A stretch of DNA of 64,000 nucleotides from JACCTH01 sp050741915 (lineage in GTDB: Bacteria > Actinomycetota > Acidimicrobiia > Spongiisociales > ZC4RG35), in contig JBOGEX010000110.1 of the NCBI GenBank assembly GCA_050741915.1, forward strand, positions 1 through 64,000, given 5' to 3'. The notes beneath the pieces are model-generated. The model was not told the DNA's origin. It saw nothing but the letters and a program-made list of their open reading frames with translations, and did no database searches. The translations under genes were made by a program, and so were the position numbers. Below are positions 9,339 to 18,342 of this stretch, piece by piece (the stretch's first letter is position 1; each line of letters starts with the position of its first letter).

Positions 9339-10529
9339 ATGCCACGGGTCCTCCTCATCATCCCCACCAGCTCTTACCGGGCGACGGACTTTTTTGCCGC
9401 CGCCGAGTCGCTGGGAGTCGAGGTGACCGTGGCAGCCGAGGAGCCGCTACCACTTGTAGAGCATGAGCGGTTCCTCACGATCGATTGTGCGCGGCCCGAG
9501 CAGGCAGCTCGGGCGATCGTCGATCTGGCGACGACGACCCCGATCGATGCGATCGTCCCGGTCGACGATGCCGGAGTGATCATCGCTGCGCTCGCCGCCG
9601 AGCAACTTGGCCTTCCCCACAACACACCATCTGCCGCCACCGCCACCCGCGACAAGGCCCTGATGCGACGCCTGCTGGCCGCGGCCGAGGTCGACCAACC
9701 CGCGTTTGTCGTGATCGACAGTGAGGAAACCGCAGCCGTGTCGGCTATCGGATATCCGCTGGTGGCAAAACCACTTTCGCTCTCGGGAAGCCGGGGGGTG
9801 ATCAAGGTAGACCACCCCAGGGATCTCGAGGTGACGCTCGCCAGAGTGCGCGAGATTTCCGGCGACTCCACGGTCCTGCTCGAGGAATTCGTCGAAGGTC
9901 CCGAGGTGGCGGTCGAGGGTATGGTTTGGGCCGGCGAGCTTGAGGTGCTGGCGATCTTCGACAAGCCCGACCCCCTCGACGGCCCGTTCTTCGAGGAAAC
10001 CATATACGTGACCCCTTCTCGTCTCCGACCCGAGGTGCAGGCCGAGGTGACGCGGGTCACCCAAAGAGCTGTCAGCGGACTGGGGCTGACCGAAGGTCCA
10101 ATACATGCCGAGCTTCGCATCGCCGCGACCGACCGGCCACGATTGATCGAGTTGGCCGCACGTTCGATCGGTGGAATTTGCGGTCGCTCCCTCCACTTCG
10201 GACTGCTCGATACTCCGCTCGAGGCCTTGATTCTTCGTCATGCCCTAGGACGCCGAGCCTCCCTGCGCCGTAAGTCCGGCGCCTCCGGTGTGATGATGCT
10301 TCCGACTCCGAAAGCGGGGGTGCTGAAGGCAGTCGAAGGAATCGAGTCGGCACTGGAGGTCCCCGGGATTCGCTCGATCGAGATCACGACCTCGATCGGC
10401 TCAAACGTGCGACCGGTGCCCGAGGCCGACCGCTATCTGGGCTTCATCTTCGCCACGGGCCCCAACCCGGAGTCGGTGGAGCATTCACTCCATCAGGCCT
10501 TCGCCCGATTGGAGATCGACATCGCTTAA
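9339..10529 (+). CDS. ATP-grasp domain carboxylate-amine ligase-like protein
   Basis: The 396-residue protein has a Rossmann-like N-terminal part (about 1-105), then an ATP-grasp fold. Visible are the ATP-binding lysine strand YPLVAKPLSLSGSRGV (about 140-156), the VLLEEFVEGPEVAVEGM segment (about 180-196), and the Mg/ATP-binding HAELRI...RLIELAARSIGG stretch (about 257-280). This order is typical of D-Ala-D-Ala ligase/biotin carboxylase-like amino acid ligases. The acid and amine substrates are not predictable. It stands alone, converging on pfkA with a 4-base overlap of stop codons. Its promoter appears leaderless. Confidence 0.8.
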   Translation: MPRVLLIIPTSSYRATDFFAAAESLGVEVTVAAEEPLPLVEHERFLTIDCARPEQAARAIVDLATTTPIDAIVPVDDAGVIIAALAAEQLGLPHNTPSAATATRDKALMRRLLAAAEVDQPAFVVIDSEETAAVSAIGYPLVAKPLSLSGSRGVIKVDHPRDLEVTLARVREISGDSTVLLEEFVEGPEVAVEGMVWAGELEVLAIFDKPDPLDGPFFEETIYVTPSRLRPEVQAEVTRVTQRAVSGLGLTEGPIHAELRIAATDRPRLIELAARSIGGICGRSLHFGLLDTPLEALILRHALGRRASLRRKSGASGVMMLPTPKAGVLKAVEGIESALEVPGIRSIEITTSIGSNVRPVPEADRYLGFIFATGPNPESVEHSLHQAFARLEIDIA

Positions 10530-11611
10530 AGGCTGAGGACGCCCTGGATTGCCTCCATTCGCCTGACCCGATCGATGGTCACTGGGCTCGAGCCATCTAG
10601 TAAGGCGGACGTCTCCTCCAACACTTGATCGATGGGAAAGAGACGAATCCAGCTGTCAGTGGTCGCTTCTCCCCGATCCGTCAGGTTCCACCCCGCCATC
10701 AAATCGGTCTTTCCGGCCAGCGCCGCCTCGACTGCGACCAGGCCGAAACGTCCGGCGAGCAAACGGTCGCGGAAGCTGGGATTGCCTCCACGAACCAGAT
10801 GGCCCAGGACCGTCGCCCGGATATCGACGTTCTTGTCTTCCAACCGCGCGCCGACCTCGGCCAGCAACTCGTGAGTGGCGACCTCGACCCCTTCTGACTT
10901 GATGATCAGAACCCTGGTTTTCTCGCGATCGCGATCGAAGCTCGAACTGATGCATTGCGTCACCGCGGCAATCGTTTCCTCGCGGCTATGACGCTGCTCG
11001 GGAAGGAGGACACCGTCGGCGGCGGTCGCCACCGCCGCTGCCATCGCCAAGTAACCGGAGTTGCGACCCATCACCTCGACAATGAAGGCGCGGTGATGGC
11101 TGCGGGCCGTGTCGGTGATGCGATCGCAGGCTTCGATGATGGTGTTGAGAGCCGTGTCGACCCCGAGAGCCTCGCGGGAAAGGCCGATGTCGTTGTCGAT
11201 GGAGGCAGGAATCCCGACGACAGGAATGTCACCCTCTCGCGCCAGGTCATGGGCTCCGGCCAGCGAGCCGTTGCCCCCGATCACGATGAGACCGACTATC
11301 GAATAAGCGTGCAGCTCCGCCAACGCCTGCGCCCGACCCTCTCGGGTTCGAAAGCGCCCGGAACGTGACGACCCGAGCACCGTTCCCCCCAGGCTCCCCA
11401 TCGCTTCCACCTCACCTGTCGGAGCGAGACGGTTGCTCTTCCCTCGCTGGCGGGTCAGGGGCCGAAACTTGCCGTCGATGAGGCCGTCATAGCCCATCTC
11501 CACTCCCCAAACGGTCACGCCCCGAGCGGCGGCGACCTTGGTGACAGCCCGAATGGCGGCATTCATGCCGGGGGCATCTCCTCCGGAGGTGAGAACCGCC
11601 ATTGCTGTCAT
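10526..11611 (-). CDS. pfkA: 6-phosphofructokinase, PfkA family
   Basis: The 361-residue protein carries the family landmarks: N-terminal TSGGDAPGMNAAIR (about 8-21), GGNGSLAGA (about 113-121), PASIDNDIG with the catalytic Asp (about 136-144), VEVMGRNSGYLA (about 176-187) and the C-terminal LGHLVRGGNPS. It catalyses phosphorylation of fructose 6-phosphate in glycolysis. The residue after the Asn in GGNGS is Gly, and PAS replaces the PKT seen in pyrophosphate enzymes; both point to ATP as donor. The usual Mg-binding Asp of GGDGS is Asn here. A TAGCGT box lies 7 bases before the ATG. Confidence 0.9.
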   Translation of the reverse strand: MTAMAVLTSGGDAPGMNAAIRAVTKVAAARGVTVWGVEMGYDGLIDGKFRPLTRQRGKSNRLAPTGEVEAMGSLGGTVLGSSRSGRFRTREGRAQALAELHAYSIVGLIVIGGNGSLAGAHDLAREGDIPVVGIPASIDNDIGLSREALGVDTALNTIIEACDRITDTARSHHRAFIVEVMGRNSGYLAMAAAVATAADGVLLPEQRHSREETIAAVTQCISSSFDRDREKTRVLIIKSEGVEVATHELLAEVGARLEDKNVDIRATVLGHLVRGGNPSFRDRLLAGRFGLVAVEAALAGKTDLMAGWNLTDRGEATTDSWIRLFPIDQVLEETSALLDGSSPVTIDRVRRMEAIQGVLSL

Positions 11612-11618
11612 TGCTCGA

Positions 11619-11624
11619 ACGCTA
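11619..11624 (-). promoter_or_regulatory. -10 box for pfkA (leaderless)
   Basis: TAGCGT on the minus strand, 7 bases before ATG 11611. Confidence 0.5.
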
Positions 11625-11668
11625 GATGTGACAGGCGAGTCGTTGCACTCGTCGGGGTTTTTGGTCGC

Positions 11669-12170
11669 CTATGCGTCCTGCACGGCGGAGGAGAGTGCTC
11701 GGTGGCCGATCATCTTCAAGCGGTCACGACTGTCCATCCAGGCAGCTCCCAGCGCGATTGCCCAGGCCCGATCTCGCCTCCAGGTGTCGGCATCGACCGC
11801 GACCGCCGTCTTGAAGATCGGAACGGATTGATTCGGGGAAGAGCATCCAAGCGACTGCAAGGTCGGTGGCTGGATCTCCGGCGGAGAGATCAGCGAAGTC
11901 GATCACTGCCGAGAGACGGCCGCGACTCATGACGAGGTTGAATGGATGAAGATCGCCGTGAACCCATATCGCCGGTCCGGACCACGCGGGGGTCTCGAGT
12001 GGTTCGGACCAAGTTCGAAGGACTGCTTTCGGATCCACCGGGGTGGTCAGTGGCAACCGTCGCCAGAGCCTCGAGAGGCGGGGACTCAACGGTCGAACCG
12101 TCGAACCAGTGAGTGATGGTCCACGGCCAGGGAAACCCAGATCCCGGTACCCCGATCCGGACCGGCAGGG
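11669..12170 (-). pseudogene. Decayed aminoglycoside phosphotransferase-family gene
   Basis: Three pieces of one APH/choline-kinase-like protein lie in order but in different frames. The N-side piece (from about 12168) reads LPVRIG, then PWPWTITHWFDGST. The middle piece, in another frame, contains the catalytic loop HGDLHPFN and the metal-binding IDFADLSAGDPATDLA, up to about 11835. The C-side piece, in a third frame and ending in TAG at 11669, reads VPIFKTAVAVDADTWRRDRA and then AIALGAAW. The first 80-100 residues of the family and part of the linker before the catalytic loop are missing. This is a truncated, at least twice frameshifted remnant. An intact 157-residue ORF in the region is only the middle piece. 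Confidence 0.8.
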
Positions 12171-12200
12171 CTCCTCCATCGCAGAGAACCTAGACAATCC

Positions 12201-12206
12201 TACGAT
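12201..12206 (+). promoter_or_regulatory. -10 box for PD40 lipoprotein (leaderless)
   Basis: TACGAT, 6 bases before ATG 12213. Confidence 0.5.
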
Positions 12207-12212
12207 CGAACC

Positions 12213-13322
12213 ATGTTGGCGCGGATGAGACGAGCATTGGTCTCGGCATCCTTGCTGCTGGCGGTCTCCTGCACAGAGGCCTCCCGTCTTCCACCTCTCC
12301 TGGTCATGGATCGTGGGGTGACTGCCGTGGACGACGAGGGAGAGAGTCTCGTATTGCTCGACCCAGAGGAGGGGGCTATCCCGAGTCAGCCGACGTGGGC
12401 GCCGGACGGAACCTTCGCAGTGTGGACGGAGATCGCGGCGGATGGATCGGGCGCATTCATTGCCATGGGGAACGAGGAGAGTCAGCGTCGCATCGACGGC
12501 GGAACGATTCCTTTCTTCTACGGATTCAGCCCCAACGGTGAATCGCTCGCCTATCTAGGAAACGATCCCGGAGGCGGAGGTGTGGCGCTCGGACTCCTCA
12601 ATGTCGGCGCCGGTACCGCCCGACTCCTCGACTCCGGTCAGCCCTATTACCTCGATTGGTCTCCCGATGGCTCACGACTGGCGGTTCACGCCAACCAGTC
12701 GGACCTGTATCTGCTCGATCGAGAGGGAACGAGGACCGAACTCGACGTCCAAACGGGCCTCTTCCAGGCTCCCGCTTTCCTGACCAACGATCGGCTCTTG
12801 GTCATCTTTGGTGAGAACCTGGCTGTGCTCGACATCGAATCTTCCGAAATCATTGAAATCGCTCCCGTGGCCAGATTCAGTGCATTCGCCCCCTCGCCTG
12901 GCGGTGAGCGGGTCGCTTTCGTCGACAACTCCGAGGCAGCCCCGGGTGCCCTCAGCGTGGTCTCGATCGAGGGCGGCGACTCTCGCCAAATCGAGGATGA
13001 TCCAGTGGTGATGTTCGATTGGTCACCGGACGGATCGCAGCTCCTTTATCTAACCCTGACCGAGACGGGCCTCGTGCCCTTCGTATGGAGTGAGTCGGAC
13101 ACTCAGAGCGGGGAGCTTTTTCTTCCAACCCGCACCTTCTTCCAGTCCTATCTCCCTTTCTGGGACCAATACAGCCGCTTCCTGACTTTGTGGCGAGCAG
13201 ATGGCTCCGGCTTCGTCTTGCCCCGGACCAACGGAGATACAGCCGAGATCGCCTTTTATCCCCGCGATGGCACTAAGCCGCAAGTGATAGCTCGGGGCGA
13301 GATGGCAGTCCCCGCTCCTTAG
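12213..13322 (+). CDS. Lipoprotein with TolB/PD40-type beta-propeller
   Basis: The 369-residue protein has a short basic lead, a hydrophobic core and a lipobox LAVSC (Cys about 20), so it should be lipid-anchored outside the membrane. The rest is made of repeated blades with the WSPDGS/WAPDGT signature (about residues 66, 148 and 270) seen in PD40 (WD40-like) propellers. No catalytic residues are seen. It precedes the S9 peptidase, which has a propeller of the same style, by 12 bases. The downstream gene has its own -10-like box, so co-transcription is possible but not required. Role likely ligand or peptide binding. Confidence 0.75.
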   Translation: MLARMRRALVSASLLLAVSCTEASRLPPLLVMDRGVTAVDDEGESLVLLDPEEGAIPSQPTWAPDGTFAVWTEIAADGSGAFIAMGNEESQRRIDGGTIPFFYGFSPNGESLAYLGNDPGGGGVALGLLNVGAGTARLLDSGQPYYLDWSPDGSRLAVHANQSDLYLLDREGTRTELDVQTGLFQAPAFLTNDRLLVIFGENLAVLDIESSEIIEIAPVARFSAFAPSPGGERVAFVDNSEAAPGALSVVSIEGGDSRQIEDDPVVMFDWSPDGSQLLYLTLTETGLVPFVWSESDTQSGELFLPTRTFFQSYLPFWDQYSRFLTLWRADGSGFVLPRTNGDTAEIAFYPRDGTKPQVIARGEMAVPAP

Positions 13323-13328
13323 TACATT
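13323..13328 (+). promoter_or_regulatory. -10 box for S9 peptidase (leaderless)
   Basis: TACATT, 6 bases before GTG 13335. The GAGGA stretch abuts the GTG with no spacer, so it cannot act as a normal ribosome site, which favours leaderless translation. Confidence 0.45.
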
Positions 13329-13334
13329 CGAGGA

Positions 13335-15299
13335 GTGACCAGAACCTTCGACCCGCGGCAGTTATGGGCCTTGCCGCGCGTCGGTGTCCCGGCCGTGGCC
13401 GGAAAAGGCCGCCTCGTGGTCCCCGTCACCAGTTACGACATAGACGAGAACCAGGGCAATACGCGACTGTGGTTCGTCGACGGAGACACTGAACCCGAAC
13501 CGCTCACCCCCGATGAGCTCAACGCTTCGAAACCGGTTGTGTCCCCCGACATGAGAAGGCTGGCCTTTGTGGCAGGCAAGCTTGGGGAAAACGATCGTCA
13601 GCTCTACATCGCCGACCTTTTGGGGGACGAGCCGGAAGCCGTCACTGATCTCCCCCTCGGGTGCCTGGGGGGGCGCTGGCTCCCGGACGGGTCCGGCCTG
13701 ATTCTTCTCTCGTACCTTCTGCGCGACCATCTGACAACAGACGCCACCGCAACCGAGCTGGAGCGGCGGAAGCAGGCGAAGTTCACGGTCCATGCGACCG
13801 AGTTCGCCACCTATCGGTACTGGGACATGTGGCTGACGACTGGCGAGGTCCCCCATCTCTTCCGCCTCGACCTCGCCGACCGCCAGCTCGTCGATCTGAC
13901 CCCCAATGCGATCCGCTGGTGGGAATGGCCCAACACCGACGATCCCTGGGACAACTTCGACATCTCGCCCGATGGACGCTTCGTCGCTTTCTCAGCCGAC
14001 GCCTCCAATCCGCCTCACCGTCAGTTGCGACATTCCATCTTCGAGCTCGACCTGACCAGCGGCGAGGAACGAGAGCTGACACCGGCGGCGCCTTCTCATG
14101 CGATGCGTCCCCGCTACTCGCCGGACGGGCGCGAGATCCTCTTCGGCCAGCAGATCCAACCCGGCTTCTATGGCGATCGGGTACGACTGGCGATCTCGGA
14201 CCGGGCGAGTGGCCTGCACCGTGTCCTCACCGAGGACTTCGACCGCTCGTGCGAAAAGTGGACATTCGATGGACGCGAGGAGATCGTCTTCCTGGCGGAG
14301 GACAATGCCCGCACCGCCCTCTACCGGTTATCGACCGCACACGGAGCCCCGGCCGAACTGGCTCGGGGGGGCACCATCGCCTCGCCGGTGATCGATGAAA
14401 ACGGCGCCGTCTTCATGCTACGCCACGGATTCACACAGCCGCCCGAGGTCGTGCGCCTCGACTCGGGCGGAGCGCTCCGTCCGCTGACCCATTTCACGGA
14501 CAGACTGGTCGAAGACGTCGAGTGGAGTGAGATAGAAGATCACACCATCGCCGGTGCTGACGGCGAGCCGGTGCAGTTCTATCTCGTCAATCCCCGCCAC
14601 GAGAAGAAGAGATTGCCGCTCGTTCATCTCATCCACGGAGGTCCCCACGCCTGTTTCGGAGATGCCTGGCAGTGGCGCTGGCACGCCCAGGTTTTCTCTG
14701 GCTTTGGTTACCGGGTGGCGATGGTCAACTTCCACGGCTCCACGTCTTTTGGCGAGAGCTTCACCTCCTCGATTCGTGGGGCCTGGGGAGACCTGCCGTA
14801 TCGCGACATCGAGGCCGTGACCGATCATCTGATCGGTCAAGGCCTCGTTGACGAAACAGCCATGGCCATCACCGGCGGCTCTTACGGCGGGTACCTGACC
14901 GCGTTCCTTACGAGCCAGACCGATCGGTATGCCGCCGCCATCGTCCATGCCGGGGTCACCAACCTGGGCGGCACATACGCCTCTGATTTCACCTCCGGCC
15001 GACCGCAGGCATTTGGAGCCGAGATCTTCGAGGATCGCGCCCGGGTCGATCGCTACAGCCCCTCTTCCCACGCGGCCGGATACAACACTCCAACCTTGGT
15101 GATCCACGGAGAAAAGGACTACCGGGTTCCCCACACCCAAGGTCTCGAGCTCTACGGCGTCCTCAAGGCCAAAGGAGTGCCTGCTCGTTTGTTGTTTTAC
15201 CCGGGTGAGAACCATTGGATCCTCGCTCCGCAAGCATCCCTTCACTGGTATGGCGAGGTCGAGCGCTGGCTCAAGCTTTACTTGAGCGTTAAACCTTAG
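13335..15299 (+). CDS. S9-family prolyl oligopeptidase / acylaminoacyl peptidase
   Basis: The 654-residue protein has an N-terminal beta-propeller (about 1-390) with PD40-like blades (WLPDGSG, ISPDGR, YSPDGR) and a C-terminal alpha/beta hydrolase domain. The nucleophile elbow GGSYGG places Ser near residue 515. The Asp is in HGEKDYRVP (about 595) and the His in ENHWILAP (about 626). The HGGPH oxyanion motif lies near 435. There is no signal peptide, so it is likely cytoplasmic. It would cleave short peptides or N-acylated residues. GTG start with a leaderless-type promoter. Confidence 0.9.
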   Translation: MTRTFDPRQLWALPRVGVPAVAGKGRLVVPVTSYDIDENQGNTRLWFVDGDTEPEPLTPDELNASKPVVSPDMRRLAFVAGKLGENDRQLYIADLLGDEPEAVTDLPLGCLGGRWLPDGSGLILLSYLLRDHLTTDATATELERRKQAKFTVHATEFATYRYWDMWLTTGEVPHLFRLDLADRQLVDLTPNAIRWWEWPNTDDPWDNFDISPDGRFVAFSADASNPPHRQLRHSIFELDLTSGEERELTPAAPSHAMRPRYSPDGREILFGQQIQPGFYGDRVRLAISDRASGLHRVLTEDFDRSCEKWTFDGREEIVFLAEDNARTALYRLSTAHGAPAELARGGTIASPVIDENGAVFMLRHGFTQPPEVVRLDSGGALRPLTHFTDRLVEDVEWSEIEDHTIAGADGEPVQFYLVNPRHEKKRLPLVHLIHGGPHACFGDAWQWRWHAQVFSGFGYRVAMVNFHGSTSFGESFTSSIRGAWGDLPYRDIEAVTDHLIGQGLVDETAMAITGGSYGGYLTAFLTSQTDRYAAAIVHAGVTNLGGTYASDFTSGRPQAFGAEIFEDRARVDRYSPSSHAAGYNTPTLVIHGEKDYRVPHTQGLELYGVLKAKGVPARLLFYPGENHWILAPQASLHWYGEVERWLKLYLSVKP

Positions 15300-15324
15300 C
15301 CGCGCTAACGCGAGTAAGACGATT

Positions 15325-15951
15325 TTGTCATTCACCATCCTCGTCCTCACCGGTGGGGAGCCGGTCCCCGCCTCGCTCCGCAGCCAACTCCCCCGCCCCG
15401 ACCTCGTGATCGCCGCCGACTCCGGTTATCAGCTCGCCTCGCTGCTCGGGCTCCGGGTGGACCTGGTGATCGGCGACTTCGACTCCATTGATCCCCGCAC
15501 CGATCTTTCCGGTACAGAAGTCGAGCGCCATCCAGCCGACAAGGACCACTCGGATCTCGAACTCGCCTTCGGGGCAGCCGCGGCGCGCAACGCCACCGAC
15601 CTCGTCGTGGTCGGAGGGGGCGGTGGCCGGCTCGACCATCTCCTCGCCAACGCCGCGGTCATCGCCGGATACGACCGGGGATCGATCACGTGGTTCACGG
15701 GCGCGGAGATCGCTTATGTCGTCAACCGACCTCGGGTAATCCGTGGATCCGCCGGCGACTTGGTAACTCTTCTCGCCCTAGGTGGCGATGCCGATGGCGT
15801 CACCGCTTTGGGCCTGCGATACCCCCTCGAGGACGAAACTCTTCCCTTCGGTTCGGCTCGGGGGCTCTCGAACGTGATGTCAGCACCGGAGGCTGAGATA
15901 TCCGTCAGATCAGGAACGCTGATTGCGATCCACACGCCCATGGACTCCTAG
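15325..15951 (+). CDS. thiN: Thiamine pyrophosphokinase
   Basis: The 208-residue protein shows the complete TPK signature set: ADSGYQLA (about 31-38), the catalytic GDFDSI (about 50-55), KDHSDLELA (about 72-80), GGRLDHLLAN (about 99-108) in the N-terminal domain, and RGLSNV in the C-terminal beta-sandwich. It transfers pyrophosphate from ATP to thiamine, giving thiamine diphosphate, the cofactor used by MenD encoded elsewhere in this window. The only in-frame start close to the conserved region is TTG 15325. Confidence 0.93.
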   Translation: MSFTILVLTGGEPVPASLRSQLPRPDLVIAADSGYQLASLLGLRVDLVIGDFDSIDPRTDLSGTEVERHPADKDHSDLELAFGAAAARNATDLVVVGGGGGRLDHLLANAAVIAGYDRGSITWFTGAEIAYVVNRPRVIRGSAGDLVTLLALGGDADGVTALGLRYPLEDETLPFGSARGLSNVMSAPEAEISVRSGTLIAIHTPMDS

Positions 15952-15963
15952 GCTCGCCACCGC

Positions 15964-16404
15964 GTGGACTTTCAATTTGACTTCGACGCCATCGTCAACA
16001 TGGTGGTCGCCGCCGCCCTCTCGGCAGTGATCGGTCTCGAGCGTGAGCTTCGCCATCAGGACGCGGGGCTTCGTACCCACATGTTGGTCGGCCTCGGCTC
16101 GGCACTCTTTGCATCGGTGGGGATCGCCCTCGGCAACGATCCCACCCGTATCGCGGCCCAGGTGGTCTCTGGTATTGGCTTTCTCGGTGCCGGCGCCATC
16201 TTCCGCTCGGGAGAAACGATTCGTGGACTGACTACGGCCGCGGGACTTTGGGTCGTGGCATCGATCGGAGTAGCGGCCGGGTCGGGGCTCATCCAGATGG
16301 CAGTGATCGCGGCTCTGGTTGGGCTGGCGATTCTGCACGGATTGGCGCCGGTGGTCGATCGGATCGGTGACAAGAAAGCCCGAAGCGAGGCCGAGTCTCA
16401 GTAG
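15964..16404 (+). CDS. MgtC/SapB-family membrane protein
   Basis: The 146-residue protein has four hydrophobic spans and the family hallmarks IGLERELRHQDAGLRTHMLV (about 21-40) and GIGFLGAGAIFR (about 70-81), followed by the RGLTTAAGLW segment. MgtC proteins are inner-membrane proteins linked to Mg limitation and membrane potential. The short form seen here lacks the C-terminal ACT-like domain of pathogen MgtC. GTG start 12 bases after the thiN stop. TAGGCT lies 9 bases upstream, so it may have its own promoter. Confidence 0.9.
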   Translation: MDFQFDFDAIVNMVVAAALSAVIGLERELRHQDAGLRTHMLVGLGSALFASVGIALGNDPTRIAAQVVSGIGFLGAGAIFRSGETIRGLTTAAGLWVVASIGVAAGSGLIQMAVIAALVGLAILHGLAPVVDRIGDKKARSEAESQ

Positions 16405-16570
16405 GTAATTCGGTCGCCCACGCCCGCTCTCTGCCTTATTCGGTAGCTGGCGAAAGAGCACCGGCCGCCAGCAACCGAATCTGCTGGAAAGTGCTCGTGA
16501 GTGACAAAATCTTGGTGGTCAAGGGGGGGTGACTTGGGGGTAGCGACAAAGCCGCTCCGCATAGGGAGAG
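16405..16570. terminator. Convergent intergenic hairpin (16438-16480)
   Basis: Arms ATTCGGTAGCTGGCG (16438-16452) and CGCCAGCAACCGAAT (16466-16480) pair at 14 of 15 positions around a 13-nt loop. It lies between the convergent mgtC and dehydrogenase genes. No U-run follows on either strand. It is therefore a hairpin-only terminator candidate. The rest of the gap shows nothing. Confidence 0.55.
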
Positions 16571-17539
16571 TCAATAAACCTCTGGGTTGGCGCACGCCGG
16601 CAATCGTTCGCCAGCCAGGCCGGAGGCGAGATTGTCCACGGCCAGCTGAGCCATCGCAGTGCGGGTTCTCTCGCTGGCGGATCCAAGGTGAGGGATGATC
16701 AAGCAGTTGTCCATGCTGACCAACGGATGATCGGCTGGTATTGGCTCCGGGTCGGTCACATCAAGGGCAGCGCGAGCGATCTCCCCTATGGACAACGCCC
16801 AGGCAAGCGCGTCCATATCCACGAGCGGCCCCCGGGCGATGTTGACCAACGTGGCGGTTGGCTTCATCGACTCTAATTCGCCCCTCCCGATCAGACGGCG
16901 AGTCACCGCGTTAAGAGGTGTCGCGAGGATGACGTGATCGGAGGATTGCAGTAGCTCTGGGAGGGGCAGGTAGGAAGCACCTAGCGCCTCCTCGGCGGCG
17001 AGTTTGCGATTGGGTCCGGTATAGAGCAGCCGGCAATCGAAACCCCGGAGCCGGCGGGTGATGGCCGAACCGATGCGACCGAGACCAACGATTCCAACGG
17101 TGGAGTGATGGAGATCCGCGCCGAGCAGAAGGTCGCTGCTCCACCTTTCCCATCTCCCTGCCCGGACCAGTCGCTCCCCTTCGGGGAGGCGGCGGACGGA
17201 AGCCAACAGGAGAGCGACTGCAGTGTCGGCCGTGGTATCGGTGAGGACGTCGGGGGTATGTCCCACCGGGATTCCCCGCTCGGTGCATGCCTCGAGATCG
17301 ATGTTGTCGAGGCCAACCGCGAACTGGGAGATGACTCGAAGGCTTGGGGCCGCCTTCAGAAGCCCGCGGTCAACGCGGTCCGGAATCGAGCAAAGCAGAC
17401 CTTTTGCCTCGGCGATCACGGCTCGCAGTTTCTCGGGGGCCATCGGTTCGGGTCCTGGTTCCTGCCAGTGGTCGCCGGCGGGCAGGCGCTTTTTAGCTCC
17501 TTCCGGCAACGGCCCGGTGACGACATATCGAACAGCCAT
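16571..17539 (-). CDS. D-isomer-specific 2-hydroxyacid dehydrogenase
   Basis: ATG 17539 gives 322 residues; the frame is open further upstream but that part has no family character and overlaps the divergent gene. The NAD-binding motif GIVGLGRIGSAI lies near 142-153. The catalytic set is Arg in NIARGPLVD, Glu in DVTDPEP and His in IIPHLGSAS. It reduces 2-keto acids to D-2-hydroxy acids with NADH. The family includes phosphoglycerate, glyoxylate and hydroxypyruvate reductases, and the exact substrate is uncertain. TACTCT lies 7 bases upstream. Confidence 0.87.
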   Translation of the reverse strand: MAVRYVVTGPLPEGAKKRLPAGDHWQEPGPEPMAPEKLRAVIAEAKGLLCSIPDRVDRGLLKAAPSLRVISQFAVGLDNIDLEACTERGIPVGHTPDVLTDTTADTAVALLLASVRRLPEGERLVRAGRWERWSSDLLLGADLHHSTVGIVGLGRIGSAITRRLRGFDCRLLYTGPNRKLAAEEALGASYLPLPELLQSSDHVILATPLNAVTRRLIGRGELESMKPTATLVNIARGPLVDMDALAWALSIGEIARAALDVTDPEPIPADHPLVSMDNCLIIPHLGSASERTRTAMAQLAVDNLASGLAGERLPACANPEVY

Positions 17540-17546
17540 TCCGGGG

Positions 17547-17556
17547 AGAGTAGGTT
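17547..17556. promoter_or_regulatory. Divergent overlapping -10 boxes
   Basis: The minus-strand box TACTCT (17547-17552) is 7 bases before ATG 17539. The plus-strand box TAGGTT (17551-17556) is 6 bases before ATG 17563. The two boxes share the central TA, so polymerase cannot occupy both at once. The genes would be leaderless and mutually exclusive at initiation. Confidence 0.55.
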
Positions 17557-17562
17557 TGAGGG

Positions 17563-18342
17563 ATGGGAAGGATGTGGGCCGGCTTGCTGACCGCCTTGCT
17601 CGTCGCCTGTTCTGACGGCGCCGAGAAGGGCTTCGCACTGGTTGAGCCCACCGTCATCACCGTGCCGGACACGACCTCCAGCGGATCTTCGCCAGCAACC
17701 GCTACCAAGGACGTTGCCACGACGACGACCGTCGCGATGCCCGCATACCAAACGGCCGTGGTCCACGCCAGCGAGCCTGTCAAGATCTACGTGTCCCCGA
17801 CCGTGGAGATCGAAACCCGCACAGTCCCCGCTGAGACCATCCTCGGCACTCCAACCGTGATGCCGGTTCTTGAGGGCCCCATCGACGGTTGGGTCAAGCT
17901 ATTGCTCCCAGGCCGACCCAACGAAGCAAGCGGCTGGGCGCGAGCCGATCAGTTCCAGTTCGCTCATGTCGATCAACGCATCGAGGTCGATCTCACCGCA
18001 TCGACACTGACCTTTTACGAAAGGGGCGAGCCGGTCATTACGACCACAGTTGCCATCGGCTCGCCGACCAATCCCACGCCACCGGGAGAATTCTTCGTCA
18101 CCGACATCGTCGTCCTTACCGATCCGTCGGGACCATGGGGTCCATATGCCCTCGGCCTCTCCGCCCGCTCGGACACCATCACCGAGTTCAACGGAGGCGA
18201 CGGGATCATCGGCATTCACGGCACCAACCGACCTGAACGCATCGGAGAACCGGTATCGCTTGGCTGCGTGCGGGTGCCGAACGAGATCATCGCCCAGATT
18301 GCCGAACGAGTTCAGCTCGGGATTCCCGTCACCATCCGTTGA
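17563..18342 (+). CDS. L,D-transpeptidase (YkuD) lipoprotein
   Basis: The 259-residue protein has a lipobox LLVAC (Cys about 16), then a Thr/Ser-rich linker to about residue 65. An SH3-like segment follows (about 65-125), then a YkuD domain with HGTNRP and the active-site SLGCVRV, Cys near 235. It should be anchored outside the membrane and form 3-3 cross-links in peptidoglycan or attach proteins to it. This fits a peptidoglycan-rich actinobacterial wall. ATG 17572 is an alternative start that still leaves a usable signal sequence. Confidence 0.9.
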   Translation: MGRMWAGLLTALLVACSDGAEKGFALVEPTVITVPDTTSSGSSPATATKDVATTTTVAMPAYQTAVVHASEPVKIYVSPTVEIETRTVPAETILGTPTVMPVLEGPIDGWVKLLLPGRPNEASGWARADQFQFAHVDQRIEVDLTASTLTFYERGEPVITTTVAIGSPTNPTPPGEFFVTDIVVLTDPSGPWGPYALGLSARSDTITEFNGGDGIIGIHGTNRPERIGEPVSLGCVRVPNEIIAQIAERVQLGIPVTIR

